A DNA stretch of 64,000 bases, from NCBI RefSeq assembly GCF_933775445.1, contig NC_065874.1, positions 2,916,501-2,980,500 on the forward strand, written 5' to 3'. Origin of the DNA: Argentina anserina (taxonomy: Eukaryota > Streptophyta > Magnoliopsida > Rosales > Rosaceae). Numbering within the stretch: position 1 is the first letter of the stretch; each line of letters opens with the position of its first letter. Of this stretch, positions 47,311 to 59,122 are shown in pieces. Below the pieces are notes generated by a model. It worked only from the letters and a program-made list of their open reading frames with translations. It was not told the origin of the DNA and did no database searches. The position numbers and the translations under genes were made by a program.

Positions 47311-48733
47311 CGGATAACAAGATAGTTAGAAGCCCTTTATTTTTTCAATCCAATCGCTCTTTTGATTTTGAAAAAAAAAAATCTCTTTATCAATATACTA
47401 CCTTCTTCTACACATTTATCTCTACCCTATAAAGGGGAATAGCTAATAGTTAGGGCTCATAAGAAATTTTTAATCCACTCAGCGGAAAAGCTTTTACCGC
47501 ATTAGGCACTAATATATTTTTAACGTCTAATTAGATGGGGTAATCATTCAAAAATTAAGAACAGAAGCTCGTTACTTTTTATTTCCCTAGAATTGGAACC
47601 TCTAGTAAGGCTCTACCCATTTATTCACTCGACCCCCCCCCCCCCAAAAAAAATTATTTTTTTATTAAATTTAATAAATTGAAATAATATTTTGGACCTA
47701 TTCATTAAGAAAGAATGAAATATTCTCAGAATTATACATTGCTACGACATGCTACTTTTTCCATTCATTCCTTTCAGGATCAGTCGTGGTCTTACAAACT
47801 CTACCGATGGTATGGACGAATCTGTTTCTTCATACAAATGTGTAAAAGATGTTAGCCGCACTTAAAAGCCGAGTACTCTACCGTTGAGTTAGCAACCCAA
47901 ATAAACAAATTAGAATGTGTAGATACAATCAAAATCCCAATAAATAACGAAATTGAATGGCACAACACAATCAAACCATTAAAAAAACAATGAAAAAAAA
48001 AACTCTAACCCATTCTAAACATAATAAAAATGAACAAATCCGACGAAAATACAAAAATGATCAAATAAAAGATAAAATAAAGTCACAGATTTTCAAATAT
48101 TTATAGATCGATTCTTGTCTCTCCTCTCTTAATATTATTCATTATATATTATTTTATTTATTAATATTAATTAGTATATATCGAGTTTTATTGATTTAAA
48201 TCTTAATCAAAAAAGACTTCCTGTATGACAGAAAATATAAGAAGATTATTTGAATGAAATAAAATATATGGAACAGGGATAAATAGATCCATTTATCCAC
48301 GATCGGATTATATTTATTTGATACACTATTGTCAATATTAATATTGACAAAAACATAAACATACAAAAGATAAAACAAATTCTAAATCGAACTAACAATT
48401 GCGATTTCAATCAATTTAAATTAATCAAATTAAAATAATTTGAAATGTAAAAAAACGAAGGACTTGTGTTGGATTGGCACTACACTATATATAAATATAA
48501 TATTTAAGTGAAAGATTTAATTAAGGAAGACAGGGAAGAAGTAGAAAAACAAAAAAGAGGTTTATTCAATAACTAAAATAATCAGGTTTAATCCTTCATT
48601 TTTTTTCTTCATAGAGTTCCAAGGAAAATAATCCCATCGGGGGTAATGTTAAATTTTTATGTCTATAGACCGACCCCATTACTTCTACGTCATTTCTTAT
48701 TTATTCACTTGATTTTTTTTTATTTCATTAATT
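47311..48733 (-). mobile_element. Nuclear plastid DNA insertion (NUPT): trnK intron, trnK 5' exon, spacer towards rps16
   Basis: The minus strand at 47898-47862 reads GGGTTGCTAACTCAACGGTA then GAGTACTCGGCTTTTAA, the 37-nt 5' exon of plastid trnK-UUU, followed by the group II intron start GTGCGGCTAACATCTTTTAC. Lower coordinates continue with intron sequence leading to the matK 5' side (ending CTAACTATCTTGTTATCCG at 47311). Higher coordinates look like the plastid trnK-rps16 spacer (including GACTTGTGTTGGATTGGCAC-like sequence near 48461). It replaces 9 bases of DTD exon 1 (the CAC GAG TCC codons of the left copy). No target duplication, as expected of end-joining insertion. Confidence 0.88.
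47862..47898 (-). pseudogene. Transferred 5' exon of plastid trnK-UUU
   Basis: A 37-nt match in structure and sequence to the plastid trnK 5' exon. The 3' exon is absent, so no tRNA can be made from the nucleus. Confidence 0.85.
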
Positions 48734-49789
48734 GATTCCGGCTCCGATGCTGAGTACATGTCTGTACATCCCCACTATCCCTCTACATGTCAAATCTCTC
48801 TTAGCTTAGCTTAATTTGACTAGTTTTGATTTTTTGAGGGAACTAGTTTTACTAGGTAAGTAGTTCAGGTGAAACTGTGAAAGTTTTGTTCTTTTGTGAG
48901 GGGAACAAATTTTACTATGAAGTTAGAGTGTTTATGGTTTTTGTGTACTTGTTGTGGGTTGACAGTGAGTCAGTTTACATTGTATGGATTCCTGAAGGGT
49001 AACAAGCCTGATTTTCATGTGGCTATGGCGCCGGATAAAGCAAAGCCCTTTTATTCTTCCTTGGTTGAGAGTTTTAGAAAATCATACAAGCCGGATGCAG
49101 TAAAAGGTGAAACTTTCCTCCTTTAATGTTTCTTTGCGTATATCATGTTTTGGATTGGATATGAACTCATTAGGCTTGAATCGTCTGTAATGATCAAATA
49201 GAATCGTCTGTAATGAATCGTCTGTAGGTTGAGAGTTTACTGTATTTTCTGTATAATGATGTAACCCCTTCACCTCAAAGTTAAATAGGAACTTCTGATA
49301 CTTGGGGTATGAATTTCTGTGTATAGAGGTAAATTTGGTCAATGATGGACCAGTTACAATGCAAATCGACTCACCATCTCCTAAGTGAGTACATTATTTC
49401 CCTGCCTCTATTGAAACTATTCCACCAGGGTTCACATATTGTGAACATTCATGGCAGGAACTCAAATGATGTTGAAGAATCATGATCTGGTTGGCATTGC
49501 TTTGATTCATTGGTAACTTAGCGATACGGCATAATTGAATAGTGTGGGATGTATATTTATCATTTTCTAGATCAATAGCAACGAATCAATGATTGATGGC
49601 ATTAGAAAGTGTATCATAAACAGATCATGATGTTCCTGAGGATTTTTGTGGATGGAAAACAGTATGTTTTCTCGTGTTAGCAAAGGGCTGCAATGATTTA
49701 CTTGAAAAAAAAATCTATATTTTACATTCATAGTACAAGAAGCCAACCTGCAGAATCATCTATTCTTCCTTGGATTGTATATGTACAGA

Positions 49790-50625
49790 AGAACTATGAG
49801 CCAGATTACCTCTAGCAAGCTATGACTGTGCAGATATGATAGTAGCTGCCATAAACAGTGCTTCTTTTCCAAGAGGTAAAATCTCCATTTTCCTAAACCA
49901 TGTAATGCAGTTATACAAGGTTATAAAAAAGAAGAAACACTCAACTTACTAACGGTACGACTCCAGCTACAGTTGATATACTGTAAAGAAATTATAACAG
50001 GTCACTGGGAAAAAAAATTAATAACAAGCACAAGCAAATTTGATTCTCTAAGTTTGAGCTTACTTGTCTGCAGTCTTCAGATTTATAAATGCAGATATCA
50101 TATCCTTAGATACTTCAATGAGGGAGCTATTACTTCTTTCTTCACTGGAAACAGAGGTGCCTTCAACGTGTTGTTCACATGGTAAGGACAAATAAGCCTA
50201 ATTAAGAGAGAACAAAAGTATCGATCGAATATCTCATAATGGTTAAACTACAAAGACATGCTACTATGAGCAACTTAACATTGTAAACCTCATTGTAAAA
50301 GCTATTTGGATTTTATTATATATAAAATACATAGAAGTGCTACACAGGCACTACATAAGCATCTATATTTATGCTTTGTTACCATAAATTAGTATATGTA
50401 TAGCTAGAAGGGTAGAGGCATAACAAGGTGAGATGCAATTCATATCAACTTCATGGAGAGCACCCAACTGACCACCTAAGAAAGAATCTCGGGTAATGAT
50501 TATAAGAATAAGCAATGCAGTCCAATTGTTTGGATCCCTCTTTAAGCTGTTGATTGCAGTGACATAGTGACATATACACATGCACAATGAAGAATGTTAT
50601 GAATTAAAAGGACACATCACACTCT
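49790..50625 (-). pseudogene. Inverted fragment of SNI1 (intron 13 to exon 16)
   Basis: On the minus strand, exon 14 (50197-50064) keeps its 134-nt length and splice borders. Exon 15 lies near 49980-49950, and the last exon (about 49893-49813) reads ENGDFTSWKRS-like sequence and the same stop. Exons 1-13 are absent: the duplicated segment begins inside intron 13 and abuts a LINE. With no promoter or N-terminal coding part it is a fragment. Confidence 0.88.
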
Positions 50626-52000
50626 GAACTAAAATATCAGCAATGTCAGACTAGTTAGTAACCCAACAATTTAAATCATTTCTAATGCCAACAATCATAT
50701 TTCTCTGCTTCCTAATAGTGGCAGCAGTGTGACAAAACTTAGTATTCTTATCCCCAAGGAGTTACCAATTTTCCTTGGCTCTGTGAGCCCAATAGATCTC
50801 CTCCTTTTGCTGGCAATCCATCAGATCTTTAGTTAAATTAGAAATTTTATTCTTGAGAAAAACGGAATCCAAATAAACCATTAACTGGTTTTGATAAAAA
50901 CTAAGTTCACTTTACTCCAAGTGGAGACACGTTGGGCAAAAGCATTCGAAAGAGCAACAAAAAATTTAAAGGGATTTTCATCAAGCTACTGGAATAAACA
51001 TTCAGAAGTTAAGGTATCAAACTCGGCACAATCAAACCAAATAGCCTCAACCCTGAAATTTATATAATTATTAACACGCTGAGGTAAAGTAGTGATAACC
51101 ATGGAGCTATGATTAGAGCCAACCATAGGCAAATTCTCCACAGTTACATCAGGGAATAAAGCTAACAATTTACGGTTAGCCACCACCCTATCTAATCTTT
51201 CAAAAAATCATGGTCCCTATGCTTATTAGTCCAAGTGTAAGGTAAACCCTCGGTTGGAATAGTACTAACATTGACATCATTAAGAAACTTAACAAAGTTT
51301 TGTAAATAAATTGTGATAGGGTTAGAGCTCCCTACTTTCTCCTCAACACATGTCACGTTATTGAAATCTCCCATAAGTGACCGAGCATCATTATTTTGCT
51401 GTCTAAACCTCTCAATGTCCTTCTAGAGTTGCAATTGCATATTCTTGTGAGGGTAAGTATACACAAAAGTGTTAAACCAAGCTTTATCAGTGTAGATATC
51501 GATAATTTGAGAATGGATAAATCTATCATGTTTATGAATAACATCAATAGTAGCCACACAAGAATTACAACAAAGCAGAATACCACCACACTGTCCACGA
51601 GAATTCAGAAAGTCAAACTGATCAAAGTAAAATGAAAGTGCAGTATAAACTTTATTTCCCTGATCAAAATCAGATCATAATATCTAGGATGCACAAAATG
51701 TCAAGCCTCAAAGAAGCAGTAACTTACTTAACTTGGGCTAGAAAACCCGGCCAGGAACTACCCTGGATATTCCATACCATGATTCTCATTAAAACAACAA
51801 TCTTGGAAACAAAGATTTTCATAGCTATAGTCAATGAATCTAATCAAGAACAAAAATGTAAGTCCTCTTAAGAAATCGCAAGAGCAATCTCCAGTAACAA
51901 TGTTATCACTTGTTTCAGAATAATCAATTAAAGAGTCGTCAACACGACCTTTAAATTGCAAGTAAGCGCACCAGATCCCCAACTCATTCAAAAGCCAATT
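50626..52000 (-). mobile_element. LINE (L1-type) fragment: endonuclease end of ORF2
   Basis: On the minus strand, broken frames read MVWNIQG (typical start of the AP-type endonuclease) near 51780, MGDFNNVT at 51374, YTWTNKHRDHD, then after a one-base shift FFERLDRVVANRKL, then SNHSSM where the catalytic SDH motif is expected. Near 50650-50800 it reads AKENWQLLGDKNTKFCH and ILVQ. The fragment stops exactly at the outer edge of the right arm. Stops and shifts show it is dead. Confidence 0.75.
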
Positions 52001-53094
52001 ACACCCAAACCTATTTATTAGATTGATTTTTAATTAAAATAATAGATTTCATGTTTAAATAATAGAAACTTATGTTGTAGATATTTACTAAACATGCCAC
52101 ACCAATACAAAATTCAGATCTATGATTCAGCTTGATTGAAGCTTATGCGTTTGGAAACTCATTCATTAATCAATTGATATAAAATGAGTCCTTGATTGTA
52201 GCATCTGATATTGATGCAAATCTCATCCATGATCGAAACAATAGAAATCAACACAGAGGGATTGAAATTTCCAAAACATTAGATTTTATCATGATATATA
52301 TTTGTTGTTTTACTATTGATGTAAATGCATGGATCAGTTAATCAAAGGGTGATGGGTTGCATTGCATCGTCGACAATTTATGTTTCTTCTTATTCTGGTA
52401 TGTATTACTTTAGACCTGATAGTTAGTATAAAATTATATGTTTGTATTGTGGTTTGGATATGTGGTGTGTCTTATGAGCCATATGTATGAATAGGTAGGT
52501 ATGGTATGCTTTAGATTGGATCCTATTTGTTAGGTTTGTGTTACCTATGAATTGAGATCTTTTACCTTTATGGTAGGAATGTAGGATATTTGGTTTGTTT
52601 GATAGGTAATTTAATTATGCGCATGCAGTGATTTCTTTCATGCGGAATAAGTGATGTCTTTGTATCAAGTTGTTATTGAAATAAGTGTACTGTTCCTCTC
52701 ATATAGGTGGGGGTGTGTATGGTGTTCGTCCTATTCTATAGGAAGGATATATCTATGAGGCATGAATTGTGTCTACTGTTTATACTTGTTGTCGAGGAGT
52801 AGAAAAAAAAAGAACAAAATCTAACATACCTTAGGAAGAAGAAAGTTATATACGCCCAAGAAAGAAAATTTTGTTATAAATTGACGAGAAAAGTATGCTA
52901 GAATATACAGAATAACAATAGGACTTTCAATTTCATTAATTAAGACAAATTAAAATTACATTTTGTCATTCATTTGATTATTCTGTGACATAAATTTCTT
53001 CCGACTAATTCAGCAAATCAACACAAGATTTATGCGTACATTAATGTTTGATATAATAATTAAATTAATGCATTTCATAAATTATGATAGCTAT

Positions 53095-53129
<35 letters not shown>

Positions 53130-53334
53130 CTAGAAGGGAAAAAAGGTGAACTACAACAAAAAATTGAATTATGTTAATTATTTTAGAAAACTCTATTAAG
53201 AATGTTGCAATAAGTATTGGGTGTGGATTGGAAAAAAAAAGTTGAGTGTGGGTTCAACTTAAAAGAGTGCTTGAAAAATGGGTGTACACTAATTTTCTCT
53301 ATTATTATTATTTATTTATTGAATGGGTTTGTTA
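52001..53334. other. Intergenic, no gene seen
   Basis: AT-rich, with a TA microsatellite at about 53098-53124. No supported feature otherwise. Confidence 0.35.
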
Positions 53335-53569
53335 AACTTATTTCTTGATCACAAATGTTGGATTAGTCTAAGCAATTAGCAGGAAAATGCCTGATTTCTT
53401 ATTCTATGGTGTGTAAATGTGCAATCGACTGATGCATATGTTATTCTTGTACTTATTTTGCAGAGACCGTCAATAACGGCGGCTGCTGAACACAACAAGG
53501 GAGGTCATCATCCAAGTGTGATGTTTCTCATCAATCTCTCTGGGTACATTTTGTAAATCACCAAGAACT
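53335..53569 (-). repeat. Dispersed repeat R, reverse copy
   Basis: Reverse complement matches 40383-40617. It lies beyond the outer edge of the right arm, about 250 bp upstream of the GLR promoter. Confidence 0.65.
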
Positions 53570-53805
53570 TTCATACTTGAATTAGAACTTCGATCAGACA
53601 TAACGTTAGTCTTGATTTTGTTTTTTCATAATCGACCGAGTCAAGTTGATATGATCTCCAACTGGGTACTATTGTTTCGACGACTTCTGCAACGATATTA
53701 GCAATTTCAATCTTTCGCGGAGGACCAACTCAAGCATAAATTAAAATTCCACATTATCAATCCTGGGATATAAGTAGCATGGTTGCTCAACACAAGCAAT
53801 AACCA

Positions 53806-53813
53806 TATATAAG
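53806..53813 (+). promoter_or_regulatory. TATA box of the GLR gene
   Basis: TATATAAG in a C/A-rich context. With transcription expected to start about 30 bp downstream, the in-frame ATG at 53823 would be upstream of or at the start site, which favours the next ATG at 53868. Confidence 0.55.
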
Positions 53814-53867
53814 CGAGTTATATTGCAAAGGTTCTGCATCTGTGCTACACCAATCAGAAATTCAGTT

Positions 53868-56800
53868 ATGTCTTATTCTACAGCTAAAACACCCCAAAGA
53901 CTTGAGGTTTTGTTTCCTCTGCTTATCATCTACCTGTTATTCTATCTCCCTAATACAGTTGAAGCTGAAGATGAAAAATATGTCACCAACATTGGAGCAA
54001 TTATTGATTTTAATTCTCGTTTCGGGAAAGAACAGAAAGCTGCTATGGAAATCGCAGCTGAAAACTTCAACAACCTGTCAGAAACTCATGAGCTGATAAT
54101 TCATTTTCAAGATTCTGTTCGCGACCCCTTTCGTGCTGCCTATGCTGGTAAAGTTAATTAGCATATAGAAATTACCATATAAGAACTTAAGAAAGCAAAG
54201 TGCATACCTATAATTTTATACTCAGATTTCTTTATCTTTTTTATTTTTCGCAGCTGAACATTTGGTAAAGGAAGAGAAGGTGCAAGTAATAGTTGGTATG
54301 GAGACTTGGCCGGCAGCAGTTACAGTAGCTGATGTAGTAAAAAACCTATCTGGTAATCAAGTTCCAGTCATTTCCTTTGCGGCACCAACCATAAAACCAC
54401 CGCTAATACAACGCCGTTGGCCTTTCCTGATAAGAATGGGAAGCGATGGTGCTGCTCAGATGGCATGCATCGGAGATATAGTTTCAGCATACTACTGGAA
54501 AAGGGTTGTTGTAATATATGAAGATGATGGTTATGGTGGTGGTGTGGGGAGGCTAGCTCTTTTATCCGAGATTCTAAGAAATATTGGTGCAAAGATTGAG
54601 CATCGTATAGTTCTCCCACGACTTTCTGAGTCTGATCCATATTGGAATGAAGTAGAGAAGCTCTTCGAGCTCAGCAATGTAACTTCTCGGGCATTCATAG
54701 TTCTTCAATCATCTCTACCAACATTAAATGGTCTTTTCAAAGTTGCTAAGAAGATGGGACTCGTAGGAGAAGATTCAGCTTGGATAATATCGGAGAGTAT
54801 TACTAGTTTGCTTGACTCTCAAGGCAACCATGATATGGATGGTACTCTGGGGATCAAGACTTATAGCAATACTACCGCCACTTTCCAGAAAGATCTCCGA
54901 ACAAAGTATTCAGAAGACGATTACTCTGAGCCAGGAATCTATGCTCTTCGAGCATACGACATCATTTCAATTATTACACAGGCAGTAAGTGCAATGCCTA
55001 TTAAGAGTACTAGTACTAGCTTTCAGGAGTTATTAGCTGCAAAGTTGAGAAATTTCGAGGGTTTAAGTGGGAAAATGCAGCTCAAAGAAGGTGAGGTGCT
55101 GCTGGATTCTCCAAGATTCAGGATCATAAATATTGTGGATGGGAAGACAGATAAAGAACTAAACTTCTGGACTCCGGGGTTTGGATTTTCGAATACCCTT
55201 GATGAAGTATTTGCCACAAACAGGAGTAGTGATGATGTTGGCAAAGTAACTTGGCCCGGGAATCTAACATCACTGCGCCCCTCCAAAGGCTGGGCAATGC
55301 CTACTGCTCAGAAGCCAATGAAAATTTTGCTACCTGTTCACCACTCAAACTTTGTGAGGCCTATCGCCCAGAAGAACTCAGGTCAGATGAAAAAAGAGGG
55401 CAAATGCTCAGTGGCCTCAGTGTATGAAGGTTTAAGTATTGAACTTTTCTGTATCGTGCTAGACAAGTTGAATTATTCCTTGCCACATGAATTCAAGGAG
55501 ACCAATGACACTTATAGTGATATGGTAGAACTTGTCTCTAACAAGGTAACAGCTTTATCTGTACTTAATTTTCTTTCAAGTTCTATGTGGTACTGCACAC
55601 ATTTTAAATGAGGAAATCCATCAAGTAAAAGTAATTAGGATATGAGTTTGATTTGTTTTCTGATAAAGATTTTTTTCTTATCATGTCAAATCATCTTATG
55701 AAGACTTATGATGCTGTGATTGGCGATATGACTGTAATTGCGACACGAATTGGCAAAGTGGATTTCACTCAACCATATCTGGAGTCTGGTTTGTCCTTGA
55801 TAGTACCAGAGAAATCTAATGAGTCTACATGGCTGTTTATAAAACCTTTCACATGGCAAATGTGGGTGGCTACTTGTGGGATCTTAGTCTACACTATCTT
55901 AATTATATGGTTCCTGGAGGGTCTTTCCACTTCCAATCCAGAATTCGAAGGTCCATTGTTGAATCAGATAGCCACAGCAACTTGGTTTGCCTTCTCATCT
56001 CTGTTCTTTGCTCACAGTAAGTTACCAATTTCAGATTTACAGACATTAATATACATGCCTAACTATGACATGGCCAGGTGGTAACTGTTGGCTAAATAAT
56101 GGACTTTTGGTTTCATCTTACAGGAGAGAAAGTCTCTAGCAACTTGACTCGAATAGTTTTCCTAGTGTGGTTATCTGTTGTATTGATCCTGAATTCTAGT
56201 TACACTGCTAATCTGTCTTCAATGCTTACCATCCAACGACTGAGCCCGGGCATCACGGATATTGAAATGTTAAGGAGTTCCAACTCATTTGTTGGTTGCG
56301 ATCGCGATTCATTTGTGAGGAATTACCTGGAGACAGTTCTTAATTTCAATTCTAGTAACATCAAGGAAGTAGAGAGCAACTTAAGCCCTAAGGACTTCAG
56401 CAAAGACAATGTTACATTATCTGCTGTATTTCTCGAACTCCCATATGCAGATATTTTCATGAACGAGCACTGTGATGGATATACCAACACCAAAGCCACC
56501 TACAATTTTGGAGGCTTTAGCTTTGTAAGTACTAATTAAGTAGTGTCTTGTTAGTGCATGTGCTACTCTTTCTAAACACGAGATACTGAAACTAACTAAA
56601 TAATGATATGCCTTCTTAATTTCACCATGTAGGCATTTCAGAAAGGTTCACCAATAGCGAGGGATTTCTCTAAGGTCTTTCTACAGCTATTGCAGAATGG
56701 AACTGTGATGAACCTTCATTATAAATGGTTGAACTCGAATCCCAATAAGTGTCAGATCAATGCAACTTCAACTTCCAATACTCTACCAGAAAGCTTGAAA

Positions 56801-56917
56801 CTCGAGAGCTTTTGGGGCATCTTCGTGATATCCGGTGCTACTTCTGCTCTCGGCTTTCTATATTTTGCCATCTTGAAAAAGTTTCAACACCAAGCAACAG
56901 CATCCGGAACCCTTTGA
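53868..56917 (+). CDS. Glutamate receptor-like cation channel (GLR, clade 2-like)
   Basis: Five exons (53868-54147, 54254-55545, 55704-56016, 56124-56524, 56633-56917) join in frame to 856 residues. I chose the ATG at 53868 over 53823 because of the TATA box; it gives a signal peptide (LEVLFPLLIIYLLFYLPNTV, cut after VEA). Then come an ANF-type amino-terminal domain (from TNIGAIIDFNSRFG), the first ligand-binding half (MKILLPVHHSNF to GDMTVIATRIGKVDFTQPY), M1 (MWVATCGILVYTILIIWFL), a pore loop (ATWFAFSSLFFAH), M3 with SYTANLSSMLT, the second ligand-binding half and a last membrane helix (FWGIFVISGATSALGFLY). Plant GLRs are amino-acid gated Ca-permeable channels of plasma or internal membranes, used in wound and defence signalling. 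The cytosolic tail is short. No lesion is seen. Confidence 0.93.
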
Positions 56918-57314
56918 AACAAACATACAGCTAGAACGCCTTACAAGTGCTCCAAGTATCTTCAGTGGGAACGTCCCAGATTTAGCTTCCTGACTATGCT
57001 GACATACATCCATATTCTCCTTCACTGTCAGGCTATGTGACTATGATAGATTCTTGTATATATATGTATCAACACTACATACTTTGATGCCAATATGTAT
57101 TCCTTGGATTCTTGTTTAATGTTTGATAAAAACTTTGAAGCATAATTCACCAGAAACGGTCAAGTAAATTCAAGTATTAAGATTCAAAATCTCTTTCATG
57201 CAGATTGACAATCAAAACTCATCAACAGGATCAAACTAGCAAGCTGCATGTAGTAATAGAGCATAACCATATATAAAACAACACTTTATAATAGACAGCA
57301 TTGGACAGCAACAA
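56918..57314. other. GLR 3' region and intergenic
   Basis: Probably the GLR 3' untranslated region. No other feature. Confidence 0.4.
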
Positions 57315-57385
57315 GCACCAGTGGTCTAGTGGTAGAATAGTACCCTGCCACGGTACAGACCCGGGTTCGATTCCCGGCTGGTGCA
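57315..57385 (+). tRNA. tRNA-Gly (anticodon GCC)
   Basis: 71 nt cloverleaf. Acceptor stem GCACCAG pairs with CTGGTGC, and A57385 is the discriminator. Anticodon stem GTACC/GGTAC holds the loop CTGCCAC with GCC at 57347-57349. The T arm is GGGTTCGATTCCC. No intron. Confidence 0.96.
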
Positions 57386-57510
57386 ATGTTTTTGGACCAT
57401 AGCTCTCTGAAAACCTCTTGCTCTTCTTGATTCAATAGGGTCAATTAATTCCGAGTCGCTCCTTTTCTTTTTGATGTTGGCAATTTCAGCTACTCCAATC
57501 CTTCTCCAAA

Positions 57511-59122
57511 ATGCGAAGAGCCTTAAGAATCATTAGCTCATCAGCTTCAAACCTCCGCAACTCGGCTTCATCTACTTCTGCTTTGCCCAAACACTCCTTC
57601 ACTACTTCGATAATTAGGCCCCAAAACCCAGAAAGCCAATCACTTCCCTGTGGCTTTCTGAAATGGGGCTCGCTTGGTTCGGTCAGGGCCTCGAGTTTTG
57701 CTTCTGGGTTCTCGCCCTTGAAGCCCAAGCCGTTGGATTCCATCATTGACATTCAGAGAGTTAAGGATCGCTCACCTGAGGACATTGCTTCCGCTTGGGA
57801 TGATGTAAGCTTCAAGTTCCTTGCTTCTCTGTGCTACACTAAAAGTTTATGTCTTGCTACATTGGTTGATGCTAGATTGCTAGTTTTTTTATAGAGTCGA
57901 AAATGGATGTGAATGAGATAAATAGTAGTTCATGGTTGTTTGATGGCTATGTGAATTTATGTGTCGTGTTTGTTTCGTTCAGTATCACTTGGGGAGAGGA
58001 CATATTGGTGCATCAATGAGAGCGAGTCTGTATCATCTGTTGGAGCATAGAGCAGCAGATTGGTAAGCTGCTTAAATGATTTTTTAGTCTTGGTTTTTCG
58101 GGTTTCTTCTTTTGGTTATGCTAACTTGTGTATAATCGCAGCCGGTATTTTGTCATTCCTTTGTGGAGAGGGAGTGGTTATGTCTCAATGTTTGCTCAAG
58201 GTTTGGTCTCTCATCATTGTCTTGTATCATTTTTATGATTGTTCACTGCACAGTGGATACAGGATAGGATTCACTTCTTTCTGAAGCCAATTTTCGTATG
58301 GTCTTTCGATTTGTTCTGTTTGAAAGTTACCTATATTAATATCTGTAGTAAGGTTATTGATTATACAAAATCTGGTCACAAGATCAGAGTTATTTATTCA
58401 ATATCTGCTACTCGTTCTAGTTATCACTGGTAGATCCTAAGGTTCCAACTAAACAATGTCAATATCGTAGTAGAAGCGGTATGCACCACATGGGATACAC
58501 ATTTATCAATGCTTAAAACTTGTATCTGTAGTTTATAACCTTGATTATCTTTGTATTCGACTCTGTTAATTGATGGCAAGGTTCGGCTGTTGAAACCTAT
58601 CAAGATGGGTGACATTGTGTCCTTGGTCGGAAATCTTTGAAATTATATTTCTAGTATGCTTATAAATGTAGACAATAAATTACATAGAGTACAAAGTTTA
58701 GATGGAGATTCATAGAGTAAAAACCTATACATCCAAAACAAAATTTGTTGTTGTACGATTTCAACTATGTTAGTATGCCTGTCTTCACTACTAAGTTTCC
58801 TTCAAACTTTCTTGCAGTGCAGATGCCACACATGATTTTCACTGGTCTTGAAGATTATAAAGCAAGAGGAACTCAAGCTACCCCCTACTTCACTATGACG
58901 TATTACAGTGAATTTGCACAAAGCAAGGACATGGTGCTTATCCGAGGCGATGTTGTCCTCCCCAGCAAGCTCAATGACTCAGAAGCAAAATGGCTTCTGG
59001 AGACCACCCAAACCTTCTATTTGACTGATGTTAGATTCAAGCTGGTTGAACAGTTCAACAAACAAACACATGATTTCGAATTTAAAGATGTCTTGCAAGC
59101 ACTGGATATGCCCAATCTGTGA
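57511..59122 (+). CDS. ATP11: ATP11-type mitochondrial F1-ATPase assembly factor
   Basis: Four exons (57511-57804, 57983-58062, 58142-58200, 58818-59122) join in frame to 245 residues. ATP11 (ATPAF1) is a mitochondrial-matrix chaperone that holds the F1 beta subunit before hexamer assembly. The N-terminus (MRRALRIISSSASNLRNSAS) is rich in Arg and Ser and poor in acids, as in mitochondrial presequences. The ATP11 domain is seen in WDDYHLGRGHIGASM, FVIPLWRGSGYVSMF, MPHMIFTGLEDYKARG, ATPYFTMTYYSEFAQSKDM and LTDVRFKLVEQFNK. Stop at 59120-59122. It starts 126 bp after tRNA-Gly, on the same strand, and precedes API5 as I recall for At2g34050 and At2g34040. Confidence 0.93.

Larger units (their letters stand above)
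47116..49387 (+). pseudogene. DTD pseudogene, right-arm copy
   Basis: Exon 1 is recognisable (MKAVVQRVASASVEMEGRT ... LLILVGL) but is broken after 47310 by a 1.42-kb plastid fragment and resumes at 48734 with SGSDAEY-type sequence. The region of exon 2, the following intron and the start of exon 3 is deleted (the intron runs straight into a remnant GGAACTA...TACTAGGTAAG near 48838). Exon 4 is complete at about 48966-49106 and still reads SQFTLYGFLKGNKPDF. Exon 5 is missing. Exon 6 (about 49329-49387) with NDGPVT remains, behind a weakened acceptor. It cannot yield a working deacylase. The intact copy is at 32830-34176. Confidence 0.92.
41037..50625. repeat. Right arm of the large inverted duplication
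   Basis: Aligns in reverse complement with 30805-38215. In order: peroxidase promoter (with about 450 bp at 41238-41695 that the left arm lacks), intact peroxidase, about 2 kb of AT-rich sequence that is mostly absent from the left arm, a broken DTD gene with a plastid insertion, and the inverted SNI1 3' end. Confidence 0.9.

Noticed and set aside
47116..48733. The plastid-like segment as sign that the whole window is organellar.
   Set aside because: Only 47311-48733 is plastid-like; it is flanked on both sides by nuclear, intron-bearing DTD sequence that matches the intact copy.
57486..57752. Minus-strand open frame opposite the ATP11 first exon.
   Set aside because: Shadow of the ATP11 coding strand, which has spliced continuity and a recognised family.
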